A stretch of 64,000 bases of DNA from Methylobacterium iners (GCF_022179305.1 NZ_BPQP01000027.1:47909-111908), one strand, 5' to 3'; numbered from the stretch's first letter, positions 16,698 to 24,956 are shown. The notes: generated by a model not told the origin, from the sequence alone. Numbers and translations: made by a program.

Positions 16698-17791
16698 TTC
16701 TTGAGGTCTCCGAGGTCGGAATCCGCGGGGATCGACACGTAGGCGTAGGCCGGATGGATCACCGGCGGCTGGAGCACCGCGCCGAGGCGGGCGCTGAGAT
16801 CGATGGGCGCGGCGGGCGCGGCTTCCGGCTCCTTCAGCTCCGGCCTGCCCTCGGCGACGTGCCAGAGGATCAGCCCGGGAACGCCGACGAGGAGGTCGGC
16901 GAGGCGCTTGACGAGGGAGAGCGCCAGCGCCGCCTCCATCGGGATGCCGAAGATCGCGCAGAGCGCGATGAGGCCGCCCTCCTGGGCGCCGAGCGCCCCG
17001 GGGATGGCGAAGGCCGCGCCGCGCACCGCCTGCGCCAGGCTCTCGATGATCAGCGCCTCGGTGAAGGTGACGGAATAGCCCATGCAGCGCAGGGCGACGT
17101 AGACCTCGAGCGTGCCGATCAGCCAGCCGACCGAATGGATGAGGACCCCGTTGCCCACCCGCAGCGGCGCGGCGTAAAGGCGGCGGAGCTCGGCGTAGAG
17201 CGCGTCGATGGCGCCGAGCGCCCGCCATTCGCGCCCGCCCGCGAAGCGGTTGACGAGGCCCTGGATCAGGCGGTGGCCGCCCCGGCGCTGGATGATGAAG
17301 AAGGCGGCGAGCGCGGGCGCCGCGATGGCGAGCCCGCCCGCCACCGTGCGCACCACCGGCCCGTCTCCGACGAGCCAGACCAGCGCGGCGAGGCCGGCGA
17401 CCGTGAACAGGAACTGCGTCACCGCCTGGGTCATCAGGTCGACGAGCATGCTGGCGCCGGACAGCGCGCCGGTGAGGCCGCGCTTGACCAGGAGGCGGGC
17501 GGCGATGAGGTCGCCGCCGACCTGGGCCACCGGCAGCAGCGTGTTGATGCCCTCGCGCACGAAGCGCAGGTTCACGCAAGTCCCGAGGCTCGGGCGCCCG
17601 GCGGCGGGGAAGATCGCGAACCAGCCGAGCCCCGCCCAGGCCACCGCGAATGCGCGGGCGACGACGACGAACAGCGCGCCCCAGCCGGCGCTGACCACGG
17701 CCGCGGCCACGTCTTCGACACCCGATGACAGGAAGAGCCCGACCACGGTGCACAAGCCGGCGATCAGGGCCAAAGTCGTCAGACGCTTCAT
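16688..17791 (-). CDS. hpnL: Hopanoid-associated membrane protein HpnL (LPG-synthase-TM/UPF0104 family)
   Basis: The 367-residue polytopic membrane protein starts at MKRLTTLALIAGLCTVVGLF behind a strong Shine-Dalgarno (CAGGGGATC). An upstream in-frame ATG at 17851 lacks one. The LPG_synthase_TM pattern is visible: RFVREGINTLLPVAQVGGDL, then GASMLVDLMTQAVTQFLF, and GALGAQEGGLIALCAIFG near the C-terminus. Function is unproven; flipping or transport of hopanoids is proposed for the family. It is first in the hpnLMIJ operon and divergent from the amidinotransferase. Confidence 0.88.
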   Translation of the reverse strand: MKRLTTLALIAGLCTVVGLFLSSGVEDVAAAVVSAGWGALFVVVARAFAVAWAGLGWFAIFPAAGRPSLGTCVNLRFVREGINTLLPVAQVGGDLIAARLLVKRGLTGALSGASMLVDLMTQAVTQFLFTVAGLAALVWLVGDGPVVRTVAGGLAIAAPALAAFFIIQRRGGHRLIQGLVNRFAGGREWRALGAIDALYAELRRLYAAPLRVGNGVLIHSVGWLIGTLEVYVALRCMGYSVTFTEALIIESLAQAVRGAAFAIPGALGAQEGGLIALCAIFGIPMEAALALSLVKRLADLLVGVPGLILWHVAEGRPELKEPEAAPAAPIDLSARLGAVLQPPVIHPAYAYVSIPADSDLGDLKKCA

Positions 17792-18001
17792 GATCCCCTG
17801 TCGACCGTCGTCGATGATGCGATGCTGAAAATCCGCCGCGATTCCGACCACAAAAGACCGTCGAAGGCGGCGAGCATCCCTCGAAGTTGCAGCTTTGCAC
17901 AGCGTTGTCTATCACCCGATAGACACAGTGCGGACCAAAGCGGCACAGGGGCGAGACCCCATCAGAACGGCTGCAGGTCAGGCAAAAAGGGGCTGAAGAT
18001 C
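17792..18001. promoter_or_regulatory. Divergent promoter region, hpnL / amidinotransferase
   Basis: This 210-base region separates the hpnL start (minus) from the amidinotransferase start (plus), so it must hold both promoters or one shared control region. It includes TTGCACAGCG and the near-palindrome TCTATCACCCGATAGACA (arms TCTATC/GATAGA at about 17909-17925), a candidate operator between the two genes. Confidence 0.4.
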
Positions 18002-19174
18002 ATGGACCGCGAATCACCCATCACGGCGGACGAAGTCGTGCGCGACGAGGCGTTCTACGCCGGCGGCGGCGCGGCCCGTCCGGGCGTCCCGGCACCGCAC
18101 TCGCCGGTGATGGCCTGGAACGAGTGGGACCCGCTGGAGGAGGTCATCGTCGGTTCGCTCGACGGCGCCACGATCCCGACCCACCACCTGACGGTCATCT
18201 TCAACCTGCCGCGGGCCGCCCAGCCCTTCTACCGCTTCGCCTCGGGCTTCCGGTACCCGAAGTTCATGAAGAAGCTCGCGCAGAAGGAGCTCGACAACTT
18301 CATCTCCATCCTCGCCGGCGAGGGCGTGAAGGTCCGCCGGCCGGATTCCATCGACTTCTCGAAGAAGTACAACGCCCCGCGCTGGTCCTCGCGCGGCTTC
18401 TGCGTCGCCTGCCCGCGCGACCCCTACCTCGTCATCGGCGACGAGATCATCGAGAGCCCGATGTGCTGGCGCTCGCGCTACTTCGAGGGCGATGCGTACC
18501 GCGCGCTCTTCAAGGAATACTTCCGCGCTGGCGCCCGCTGGACCTCGGCGCCGCGGCCCCAGCTCACGGACGAGCTCTACAACTACGATTACCGGGTGCC
18601 GAACCTGAAGGCCGGCGAGCCGATGCAGTTCACGGTCAACGAGTTCGAGCCCGTCTTCGACGCGGCCGATTTCGTGCGCTGCGGCCGCGACTTGTTCGTG
18701 ACCCGCTCCAACGTCACGAACCTCATGGGCATCGAGTGGCTGCGCCGCCACCTCGGCCCCGGCTTCCGCATCCACGAGATCGAGAGCCGCTGCCCGCAGC
18801 CGATGCACATCGACTCGTCGTTCATGCCGCTGGCGCCGGGCAAGGTGCTGGTGAACCCGGACTACATCGACGTCGAGAAGCTGCCCGCCGTCCTCAAGAA
18901 GTGGGACGTGCTGATCGCGCCCCGCCCCGACCCCGTCGAGGGCTTCATGAGCAAGATCTCGATGTGCTCGCCCTGGACCTCGATCAACGTGCTCGCCATC
19001 GACGAGAAGAAGATCGTGGTGGACGCGAGCCAGCCGACCCTGATCAAGGCCCTGAAAGGTTGGGGCTTCGACCCGATCCCGGCGCCGTTCCTGTCCTACG
19101 GCCCGTTCGGTGGCTCCTTCCACTGCGCCACGCTCGACGTGCGCCGCCGCGGGCCGCTGAAGTCGTACTTCTAG
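18002..19174 (+). CDS. GATM-like L-arginine amidinotransferase, probable hopanoid cyclitol guanidinylation
   Basis: The 390-residue protein aligns by eye with mitochondrial glycine amidinotransferase (GATM/AGAT) across nearly its full length. It shows MAWNEWDPLEEVIVGSLDGA, NEFEPVFDAADFVRCGRDLF (Asp220), QPMHIDSSF (His269) and GGSFHCATLDVRRRGPLKSY (Cys375); these three match the GATM catalytic Asp/His/Cys. The family moves the amidino group of arginine onto an amine; streptomycin StrB1 does so on an aminocyclitol. It is divergent from hpnL, and HpnI/K/J make an aminocyclitol hopanoid, so that amine is the likely acceptor. The acceptor is inferred. A glycine or other small-amine substrate remains possible. 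Confidence 0.88.
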   Translation: MDRESPITADEVVRDEAFYAGGGAARPGVPAPHSPVMAWNEWDPLEEVIVGSLDGATIPTHHLTVIFNLPRAAQPFYRFASGFRYPKFMKKLAQKELDNFISILAGEGVKVRRPDSIDFSKKYNAPRWSSRGFCVACPRDPYLVIGDEIIESPMCWRSRYFEGDAYRALFKEYFRAGARWTSAPRPQLTDELYNYDYRVPNLKAGEPMQFTVNEFEPVFDAADFVRCGRDLFVTRSNVTNLMGIEWLRRHLGPGFRIHEIESRCPQPMHIDSSFMPLAPGKVLVNPDYIDVEKLPAVLKKWDVLIAPRPDPVEGFMSKISMCSPWTSINVLAIDEKKIVVDASQPTLIKALKGWGFDPIPAPFLSYGPFGGSFHCATLDVRRRGPLKSYF

Positions 19175-19241
19175 GGTCCGCGGACCGAGCGGTTGCAGGC
19201 ATCCGCCCCGCGTTCATGGGGTAGGGACAGCCTGCACCGCC

Positions 19242-20600
19242 TTAATGCGAGAGGACCGTGTCGGCCGAGCTCGGGCCGACGCCCTCGGGCACGGGCACGT
19301 CGCTGCTGCCGTAGCGCGCGTTCAGGATGAGGTTCGGACCCTCGTAGAGGTTCACGAGCCGGGCGACGACAACTGTGTACGCGGATTGGTCCGCGACCGG
19401 CTTCTTCGAGTCGACGATCAGGCGGCCGGCCGGAAGATAGATCGTGCCGAGCAACGTCCGGGCATTGTCGCTGATGATCCGATACTGGCGAACGGGCTGA
19501 CTGATCTCCGGCGGAGGCGGCGGCGTCGCGCCCGACGAGGCATCGGGCTCGGGCGGCAGGGCTGAACTCGCCACGAACCGCTCCTCGAAGAGCAGCAGGC
19601 CTTCCATCTCCCCGCCTCTGGGCGCCGTGAGGCTGACGGTGCTGTCCTTGTCGAACAGGAGCCCGCCCCTGTCCCCGGTGAAGTAGAAGCCGACGTTCTC
19701 GCCCGCCATGGACCCCCTCCTCTTCACGATGAGGGGACCATTCTTCACCACATAGACGCCGGGTCGAAGCGTGACGGTGGCGCCGTCCGTGATCTCGAGG
19801 CCGTTGCAATACGTCCCGGGATTGAGGGTGTAAGTGCCCTTCGTGATTTTGACCGGCTTCGTCGAGTCGGCGGTATTCACGTTGATGGCGGCGTCGAGGA
19901 CGACGCAGGGTCCGACGGAGGGCGCGGGCCTGTCGACGAGCGGGTCCTTGAGCGTGGGGCACTCGGTGGCAGGCGGCGGCGTGAAGTTCGCGCTCGTTCC
20001 CTTGTAGCCTCCGGCCGAGCACGTCGTCAGGGCGGTCACGACGGCACCCTCGCCGGCGCTGATGCTCTCCTGGCTCGTCGAGTTCGAGTAGATCGAGCAG
20101 TCCGGGGCCGCGATGCGGGCATATTGCTCGGCGCTGAAGGCCTTCTTGGCGGCTGGCTCGAGCGCGAGGAGGCAGAGGCGTGTGGTGCCGGCGAGCTTGG
20201 CGGTGGAGTGCACGACGAGCTCCACCTGCGGTACGTTGAGGAGCTTGCCGAAGGCCAGCGGCACGCTCTCGCGGACCGTCACCTTGACCGAGGAATGGTT
20301 GCCCAGCACCTCGGCCTCGACCTGCGGCCGGCGGTCGGTCGAGGCCTGCGCCTGGCCCTGGGCCATGGCGATCGCCGCGCGGATGGCGGCCGCGTCGTCG
20401 GTGTTGGCGAGCTTGAACTGGTTGACGCCCGCGATGCTGCCGCCGTCGGCGGCGCGCTGCAGCTCGGTGCGGCGCTTGACCAGCGAACCGTATTCGAGGG
20501 CCGCCGAGGTCAGGCCCATCAGCACCGGCAGACCAAGACCGAAGATCAGCAGCACGTTGCCGCCCCGGTCCCGACCCAGCGCACCCAGATGACCTACCAT
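19242..20600 (-). CDS. TadG/TadE-like secreted pseudopilin-type protein
   Basis: The 452-residue protein begins with the TadE/TadG-like segment GGNVLLIFGLGLPVLMGLTS followed by ALEYGSLVKRRTELQRAADG (residues about 12-52), where the helix anchors it in the inner membrane. The exported remainder is rich in Ser/Thr/Gly, with several cysteines and a Pro run (PPPPPEI). It contains a beta-rich stretch (ITKGTYTLNPGTYCNGLEI, then DGATVTLRPGVYVV). Tad proteins take part in Flp-type pilus assembly, but no tad genes are close, so it may act alone at the surface. Confidence 0.8.
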   Translation of the reverse strand: MVGHLGALGRDRGGNVLLIFGLGLPVLMGLTSAALEYGSLVKRRTELQRAADGGSIAGVNQFKLANTDDAAAIRAAIAMAQGQAQASTDRRPQVEAEVLGNHSSVKVTVRESVPLAFGKLLNVPQVELVVHSTAKLAGTTRLCLLALEPAAKKAFSAEQYARIAAPDCSIYSNSTSQESISAGEGAVVTALTTCSAGGYKGTSANFTPPPATECPTLKDPLVDRPAPSVGPCVVLDAAINVNTADSTKPVKITKGTYTLNPGTYCNGLEITDGATVTLRPGVYVVKNGPLIVKRRGSMAGENVGFYFTGDRGGLLFDKDSTVSLTAPRGGEMEGLLLFEERFVASSALPPEPDASSGATPPPPPEISQPVRQYRIISDNARTLLGTIYLPAGRLIVDSKKPVADQSAYTVVVARLVNLYEGPNLILNARYGSSDVPVPEGVGPSSADTVLSH

Positions 20601-20897
20601 CGCTTAAGCTCCCTGAAGCCTGAGGATGGTTCGCGGAGTGCTGAGAATTCCTGAATCATCTGGGGTGAAGTCGGGGGTACCGACGGATTTGCTTCAAAAT
20701 ATCCGATCAAAATTCCTAGCTTATGTTAAAGCGATTTTCCCGGCTGACGTGGAGCCGAGCGTCATCGGTGCTGCCGCATGGATCTGCCGGACCGCTGCGG
20801 ACGACCCTCCGCTTCCGGATGCTGCATCGGCTCGAGGGCGCCGACGCGCGCTGCCCCGACCCGGTGCGGCTGCCGTTTCGTCCGGCGGTGCCCGCCG
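20601..20897. other. Intergenic region without recognised gene
   Basis: The first 130 bases are A/T-richer (AAAATATCCGATCAAAATTCC, about 20695) and probably hold the promoter of the TadG-like gene. The rest is GC-rich, with open frames on several strands but no recognisable protein. Confidence 0.4.
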
Positions 20898-21095
20898 TCA
20901 GACCGGCCGGCGCAGCGAGCGGCGCCAGGTCATGCCGGCGAGGGCGAGCGCCCCGGCATACTGGACCATTCCTCCCTCGGCGAGGTCGGAGGGCGTGATC
21001 TGCCACTGGATGCCCAGGCGCGTCAGCGCGTTGAGGGCCATCAGGCCGATGCAGAAGGTGGCGGCGGTGAGCAGCGCGGCGATGAAATCGGGCAT
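20898..21095 (-). CDS. Small hypothetical membrane protein
   Basis: The 65-residue frame from ATG at 21095 contains a hydrophobic helix (FIAALLTAATFCIGLMALNA, about 3-23) and a second weak one near the C-terminus (VQYAGALALAGMTW), ending in a basic tail (RRSLRRPV). No family is recognised. The length, composition and a position upstream-aligned with its neighbours make it plausible, but nothing stronger can be said. Confidence 0.4.
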   Translation of the reverse strand: MPDFIAALLTAATFCIGLMALNALTRLGIQWQITPSDLAEGGMVQYAGALALAGMTWRRSLRRPV

Positions 21096-21143
21096 GGCAT
21101 CGGCGTCCGGGTGACCGGAGGCTCGTAGCAAGCGTCGCGCCAG

Positions 21144-21755
21144 TCAGGGCGCGGGCGGGCGCGTGGCGAGCATGGAGGGCCGCTCGGCGAAGCCCTCGAA
21201 CCAGCCCCCCAGGGCCGGGCGGTTCCCCCGCCAGCCGAGGTCGGGAAAGCGCAGGTCGAGGTAGCCCAGCGCGCAGGCGATCGCGATGGTGCCGATGTCA
21301 ACCCGGTCGCCGTAGCCCGCCGCCTCGGCCTCGAAGGCGGTTAGCGCGCTGTCGATCTTGGCCTCCTGCCCGGCGATCCAGGCCGCCGAGCGCTCGGCCT
21401 CCGGCCGCGCCGTGAGCTCGTAGCGGATGAGCAGCGCCGCATCGAGGAGCCCGTCGGCCGTCGATTGCTCGCCGAGCGCCGTCCAGCGGGCCGAGCCGGC
21501 CGGCGGGAAGAGTCCGCCGCCGCCTGAAGCGTCGAGGTACTCGCAGATCACCCGGCTGTCGGCCAGCACGCGGCCGTCCTCCAGGACGAGGGTCGGCACC
21601 TGCGCCAGCGGATGCCGTTCGAGGATCCTCGCATCCCGGTTGGTCGGGTGGGCCGCGCTCGGCAGGAGGTTGATCCGATCCGCCAGGCCGCCCTCGTGGG
21701 CGACCACCATGACCTTCCGGACGAAGGGCGAGAAATGGGAATGGAAGAGCTGCAT
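21144..21755 (-). CDS. Glutathione S-transferase family protein
   Basis: The 203-residue protein has a thioredoxin-fold N-terminal domain: MQLFHSHFSPFVRKVMVVAH with Ser9 and Pro10, HPLAQVPTLVLEDGRVLADS with the cis-Pro, and the following SRVICEYLD. A helical C-terminal domain has the family's IAIACALGYLDLRFPDLGWR element. Such GSTs conjugate or reduce glutathione substrates in the cytoplasm; the actual substrate is unknown. The start at 21755 is set by the N-terminal strand. It lies 29 bases after the hydrolase-like gene. Confidence 0.9.
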   Translation of the reverse strand: MQLFHSHFSPFVRKVMVVAHEGGLADRINLLPSAAHPTNRDARILERHPLAQVPTLVLEDGRVLADSRVICEYLDASGGGGLFPPAGSARWTALGEQSTADGLLDAALLIRYELTARPEAERSAAWIAGQEAKIDSALTAFEAEAAGYGDRVDIGTIAIACALGYLDLRFPDLGWRGNRPALGGWFEGFAERPSMLATRPPAP

Positions 21756-21784
21756 CGGAGATCCCGTGCTGGACGGATGCTGGG

Positions 21785-22978
21785 TCAGGGTCGGCGGGCG
21801 GCGGGCTGCCCCGGGCGCGCGGCGCCGGGCGCGGCCGGGCTCGCCGCCGGGGTCGAGGGCGCCGGCGCGGCGCGCGGCGTCTCGACGGCGAGGCGCTTCA
21901 CCGGCCAGCCATCCGTCCAGCGCTCCATGTCGCTGAAGCGCGCGTTGCTCTTGAGCCCGGTGGCGTCGCTGCCCGCGAAGGCGGCGGCCGCCGCCAGATC
22001 GAAGGTCTTCCAATAGGCGAGATAGTCGAGGCTGTCGGCGCGGGCGTTGTTGAGCTGCGACACGAGCGTCGATTGCTCGCCGGTGAGCGCCATGTCGGCG
22101 GACCACTTGAAGGGCGGGGGCGACTGCTTCGGGTCGCGCGGCGGATCGGGCGGCAGCTTGATCGCGCCCGCGTCGAAGGCGGGGTCCACGGCGGCCGGCG
22201 AGGTCAGGGTGGCGGTGAGCGCGGGAAAGCCGTGGTCGTCGGAGAGCGCGCGCAGGAAGAGCTTGCGCTCGAGCGGGACGGCGCTCGCCTCGCGCAGGAG
22301 CCGGCGTGCGGCGAGATCGGCCGCCCGCGCCTCGCGGTCCCCGATCACGGTGACGATCAGGGTCTCGGCCGGGATCTGCGCGAGGTCGCGCAGCTGGATG
22401 CCCCGCGCCTTGGCGTCGCTGGCGATGCCGCCCGGCATCACCGCGAAGAGGAGCCGCGGGACGGGGAGCCCCTGCGCTTTGGCCTCGGCCGCGAGATTGG
22501 CCGCGATCGGCGCGCCGGCGAGGTGCCCGATGACGGCGAGCCGGCGGGAGTCGGGCTTGGCGTCCGCGTCGGATTGCAGCTCGGCCAGCGCCGCCTTGAC
22601 CAGTCGCTCGGCATTGGCGGTGGCATCGGCCGGCCGGGTCCGGTTGACCTCCTGGAAGCGGGGAAAGAGCACGAGGTTGCCCATGCGGGCGAGGTGGTCG
22701 ATCCAGGCTCCGTAGGCCTGCGGGTTGGGCGCGCCCCAGGCAGGCAGGAACACGATGACCGGGCGGCCCTCGGCCGGGGCAGGCCCGGCCTTGTGGAAGG
22801 CGAAGGTCGCCGCCGAGGCCCGGCCGAGCCCACGCTTCACGATCGTGGCGGCCCGGTCGCCGACGCCGCCGGGTCCCTCGGCCGGCTGCCCGGGGGGCGC
22901 CGCCGCGGGGGCCGGCCCGCAGAGCAGGCACAGGCCGATCAATCCGGCCGCGAGACCAAGGGGGCGGTTCCTGCTCAT
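21785..22978 (-). CDS. Secreted alpha/beta-hydrolase-like protein lacking the usual nucleophile serine
   Basis: The 397-residue protein starts at MSRNRPLGLAAGLIGLCLLC, a signal peptide. An alpha/beta-hydrolase core follows (PVIVFLPAWGAPNPQAYGAW, then LVLFPRFQEVNR). The nucleophile-elbow position reads VIGHLAGAP instead of GxSxG, so the catalytic Ser is replaced by Leu. A DDHGFPALTATL segment may hold the Asp/His end. The C-terminus is Pro/Ala-rich (about 365-397). Either the active site differs or the protein is a binding pseudoenzyme. An upstream ATG at 23062 is less likely. Confidence 0.7.
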   Translation of the reverse strand: MSRNRPLGLAAGLIGLCLLCGPAPAAAPPGQPAEGPGGVGDRAATIVKRGLGRASAATFAFHKAGPAPAEGRPVIVFLPAWGAPNPQAYGAWIDHLARMGNLVLFPRFQEVNRTRPADATANAERLVKAALAELQSDADAKPDSRRLAVIGHLAGAPIAANLAAEAKAQGLPVPRLLFAVMPGGIASDAKARGIQLRDLAQIPAETLIVTVIGDREARAADLAARRLLREASAVPLERKLFLRALSDDHGFPALTATLTSPAAVDPAFDAGAIKLPPDPPRDPKQSPPPFKWSADMALTGEQSTLVSQLNNARADSLDYLAYWKTFDLAAAAAFAGSDATGLKSNARFSDMERWTDGWPVKRLAVETPRAAPAPSTPAASPAAPGAARPGQPAARRP

Positions 22979-23107
22979 GGCGTCTGTGGTCGGCTGGTCC
23001 GGGGCGCTGGCTGTCCGCCGTCTATACCAGATGATCGGCGGCGCGCGACGGTGGGCACGCAATCCGGAGGGGCCTGCGCTATTCTGGCCGCACCGCGCGG
23101 CCGAGCC

Positions 23108-23314
23108 CTAGTATTCGTCGGCCCCGCCGCGCTGCCGGTCGATCAGGTGAGCGAGCTGGACGAGGTCGTCCGGCGGCGCCGAGGAGGTCACGTCGGCATA
23201 GAGGTCGCGCAAATCGTCGCCGATCTTGGCCAGCAGCACTTGCTCGGGAAGCTCGATGGATGAGCGCTCCTCGCGGCTGTAATTGGCGGCGTAGTTGGGG
23301 GCGACGGTTTTCAT
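23108..23314 (-). CDS. NepR-like anti-sigma factor paralog
   Basis: The 68-residue protein from ATG at 23314 contains the NepR core: ELPEQVLLAKIGDDLRDLYA (residues about 22-41), followed by a second helix (PPDDLVQLAHLIDRQ). NepR binds sigma-EcfG and is released by PhyR~P in the alphaproteobacterial general stress response. The frame can be read further upstream from a TTG, but the ATG is better. No ecfG or phyR is adjacent. The neighbour is a single-domain response regulator 78 bases upstream. An EcfG-like promoter lies in between. Confidence 0.65.
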   Translation of the reverse strand: MKTVAPNYAANYSREERSSIELPEQVLLAKIGDDLRDLYADVTSSAPPDDLVQLAHLIDRQRGGADEY

Positions 23315-23360
23315 GACGGTCTCGGGACGGCCTCGCGGCGATTGCTTCCGGAGGCGGAAC

Positions 23361-23385
23361 AACGGCCCGGCGCGGCGTTGTTTCC
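23361..23385 (-). promoter_or_regulatory. EcfG-like promoter in front of the NepR-like gene
   Basis: On the minus strand GGAAA (23381-23385), 16 bases, CGTT (23361-23364) resembles the sigma-EcfG promoter GGAAC-N16/17-CGTT with one mismatch. The same bases form an imperfect inverted repeat (GGAACAACG at 23356-23364, CGTTGTTTCC at 23376-23385), so the site could instead be a hairpin. Confidence 0.35.
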
Positions 23386-23392
23386 CTTTGAC

Positions 23393-23848
23393 CTATGATA
23401 AAATTTTCGAGCCGGCGCCGGGCGGCGTCCCGATGACCGCCGGTCCCTCGTTCGGATCGTGCGGCCGGCCCGCGGCTTCCTCGACCCAGGCCAGGATGTC
23501 GGAGGCGCGCCAGGGCTTCGGGATGAAGGTCGCCGAGACGCGGAGGTCGCTCGGCTGATCGCCGGCATCGCCCGAGGTGAGGAGCACGCGCACTCGCGGC
23601 CAGGTCACGCCGATGATCCGGGCGAGCTCGAACCCGCCGATGGGACCCGGCGTGCGCACGTCCGAGAACACGACGCTGACCTCGTCGCCGCGGTCGTTCA
23701 GGATGGCGAGCGCGCGCTCGGCGGTCTCGGCCTCGATCACCGCGAATCCGGTCTCCTCGAGCATCTCGGCGGCGAGGAAGCGCTCGTCGGGCTCGTCCTC
23801 GACCACGAGGATGACGGGCCTCGCGCCCGGCGGTTTGGCAGTGCTCAT
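23393..23848 (-). CDS. Single-domain response regulator
   Basis: The 151-residue protein is a receiver domain (about 12-130): VILVVEDEPDERFLAAEMLE with the acidic pair, VVFSDVRTPGPIGGFELARI with phospho-Asp, LLTSGDAG and the conserved Lys in FIPKPWRASDIL. It has no output domain, and the tail is Gly/Pro-rich. ATG at 23848 is preferred; an upstream start at 23944 adds a non-conserved leader. It lies just upstream of the NepR-like gene on the same strand, which suggests a stress-signalling link. Confidence 0.88.
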   Translation of the reverse strand: MSTAKPPGARPVILVVEDEPDERFLAAEMLEETGFAVIEAETAERALAILNDRGDEVSVVFSDVRTPGPIGGFELARIIGVTWPRVRVLLTSGDAGDQPSDLRVSATFIPKPWRASDILAWVEEAAGRPHDPNEGPAVIGTPPGAGSKILS

Positions 23849-23986
23849 GGGTCCGGGACGCTCTTCAGGGCCGAACGGCGGACCGCCCGAGCCGTGATTC
23901 CGATGAGGCAACGTGGCGAACCATTGTGTCGATCCTGGGAGCATCGTCGAAAAGATTGTTCCGACAGCCCTTTCCGGTGCCGCGCC

Positions 23987-24877
23987 TCAGCCGACCCCGT
24001 TCGCCTTGAGGAAGGCGAGCGCGCGGCTCCACCCGTCCTCGGCCTGCGCCTTGCGGTAGCTCGGCCGGTAATCCGCGTGGAAGCCGTGGGGCGCCTCCGG
24101 ATAGACGACGAGCTCCACGCTCCGTCCCGCCGCCCTCGCCCGGTCCCGCGCCTCCTCGACCGCGGCGACGGGGATGCCCGCGTCCTGGCCGCCGTAGAGG
24201 GCGAGCAGCGGCGCCTTGATCTCGGCGGCGACGTCGCCCGCGGTTCTGGGCTGGATCGGCGTGCGCTCGCCGCCGAGCGGCCCGTACCAGGCGATCGCCG
24301 CCTTCAGGTCGGCGCGATGCGCGGCGTAGAGCCAGGTCGCGCGCCCGCCCCGGCACCAGCCCATCGCGCCGAGCCGCTTGCCGTCGCCGCGGGCGGCCGA
24401 GGCGGCCCAGGCCGCCGTCGCGTCGAGGTCGGCGATCCACTGGGCGTCGGGGGTCTTGGCGATGACGTCGCGCAGGATGACCTGGACGTCGGTCATCGTC
24501 GCGAGGTCGCCCTGCCGCGCGTAGAGCTCCGGCGCGACGGCGCAGTAGCCGGCCTTGGCGAGCCGCCGGCAGATGTCCTTGATGTAGTCGTGGACGCCGA
24601 AGATCTCCTCGATGACGAGGACGATCGGGAACGGCCCCTCGCCCCTGGGCACGGCCCGGTAGCCCGGCATCGGCCCGTCGCCGGTCGGAATCGCGACCTC
24701 GCCGGCCTCGATCCCCTCCGAATCCGTCCGGATCGCCTGCGCCTCGACCCGCGTCGTCGCGAGTGTGAGGCCGCCGATCAGGCTCGTCATCACGAAGCCG
24801 CGCCGGGAGACGGGCGGGGTGATCAGCCCCTCAAGGCCGTCGAGGGGCGATCCCGTGGGGCGCTCGTCGTGCTGCAT
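23987..24877 (-). CDS. Tat-exported dienelactone hydrolase-family protein
   Basis: The 296-residue protein has a Tat signal (SRRGFVMTSLIGGLTLA, about 24-40) followed by the dienelactone hydrolase fold. The glutamate segment VLVIEEIFGVHDYIKDICRR, nucleophile elbow AMGWCRGGRATW with Cys175, LALYGGQDAGIP and the His site YPEAPHGFHADYRPSYR are seen. Such enzymes hydrolyse dienelactones or related esters; the physiological substrate here is unknown. It is expected to act in the periplasm. It stands alone, with the response regulator downstream on the same strand. Confidence 0.9.
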   Translation of the reverse strand: MQHDERPTGSPLDGLEGLITPPVSRRGFVMTSLIGGLTLATTRVEAQAIRTDSEGIEAGEVAIPTGDGPMPGYRAVPRGEGPFPIVLVIEEIFGVHDYIKDICRRLAKAGYCAVAPELYARQGDLATMTDVQVILRDVIAKTPDAQWIADLDATAAWAASAARGDGKRLGAMGWCRGGRATWLYAAHRADLKAAIAWYGPLGGERTPIQPRTAGDVAAEIKAPLLALYGGQDAGIPVAAVEEARDRARAAGRSVELVVYPEAPHGFHADYRPSYRKAQAEDGWSRALAFLKANGVG

Positions 24878-24956
24878 CCTGTCCTCGCTGCGTTCCTTGC
24901 GCGAGGTGATGGTCGTGCAACATCACGGCGACATGACGGTCGGGCCGCCGCGAGCC

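Noticed and set aside
16089-17915. A 608-residue frame over hpnM and hpnL
   Set aside because: The first 400 residues are out-of-frame Arg-rich; HpnM begins at the GTG at 16697 with a signal peptide.
20626-21114. A 162-residue plus-strand frame
   Set aside because: Arg/Ala-rich composition and no recognisable domain; it overlaps a more plausible small membrane gene.
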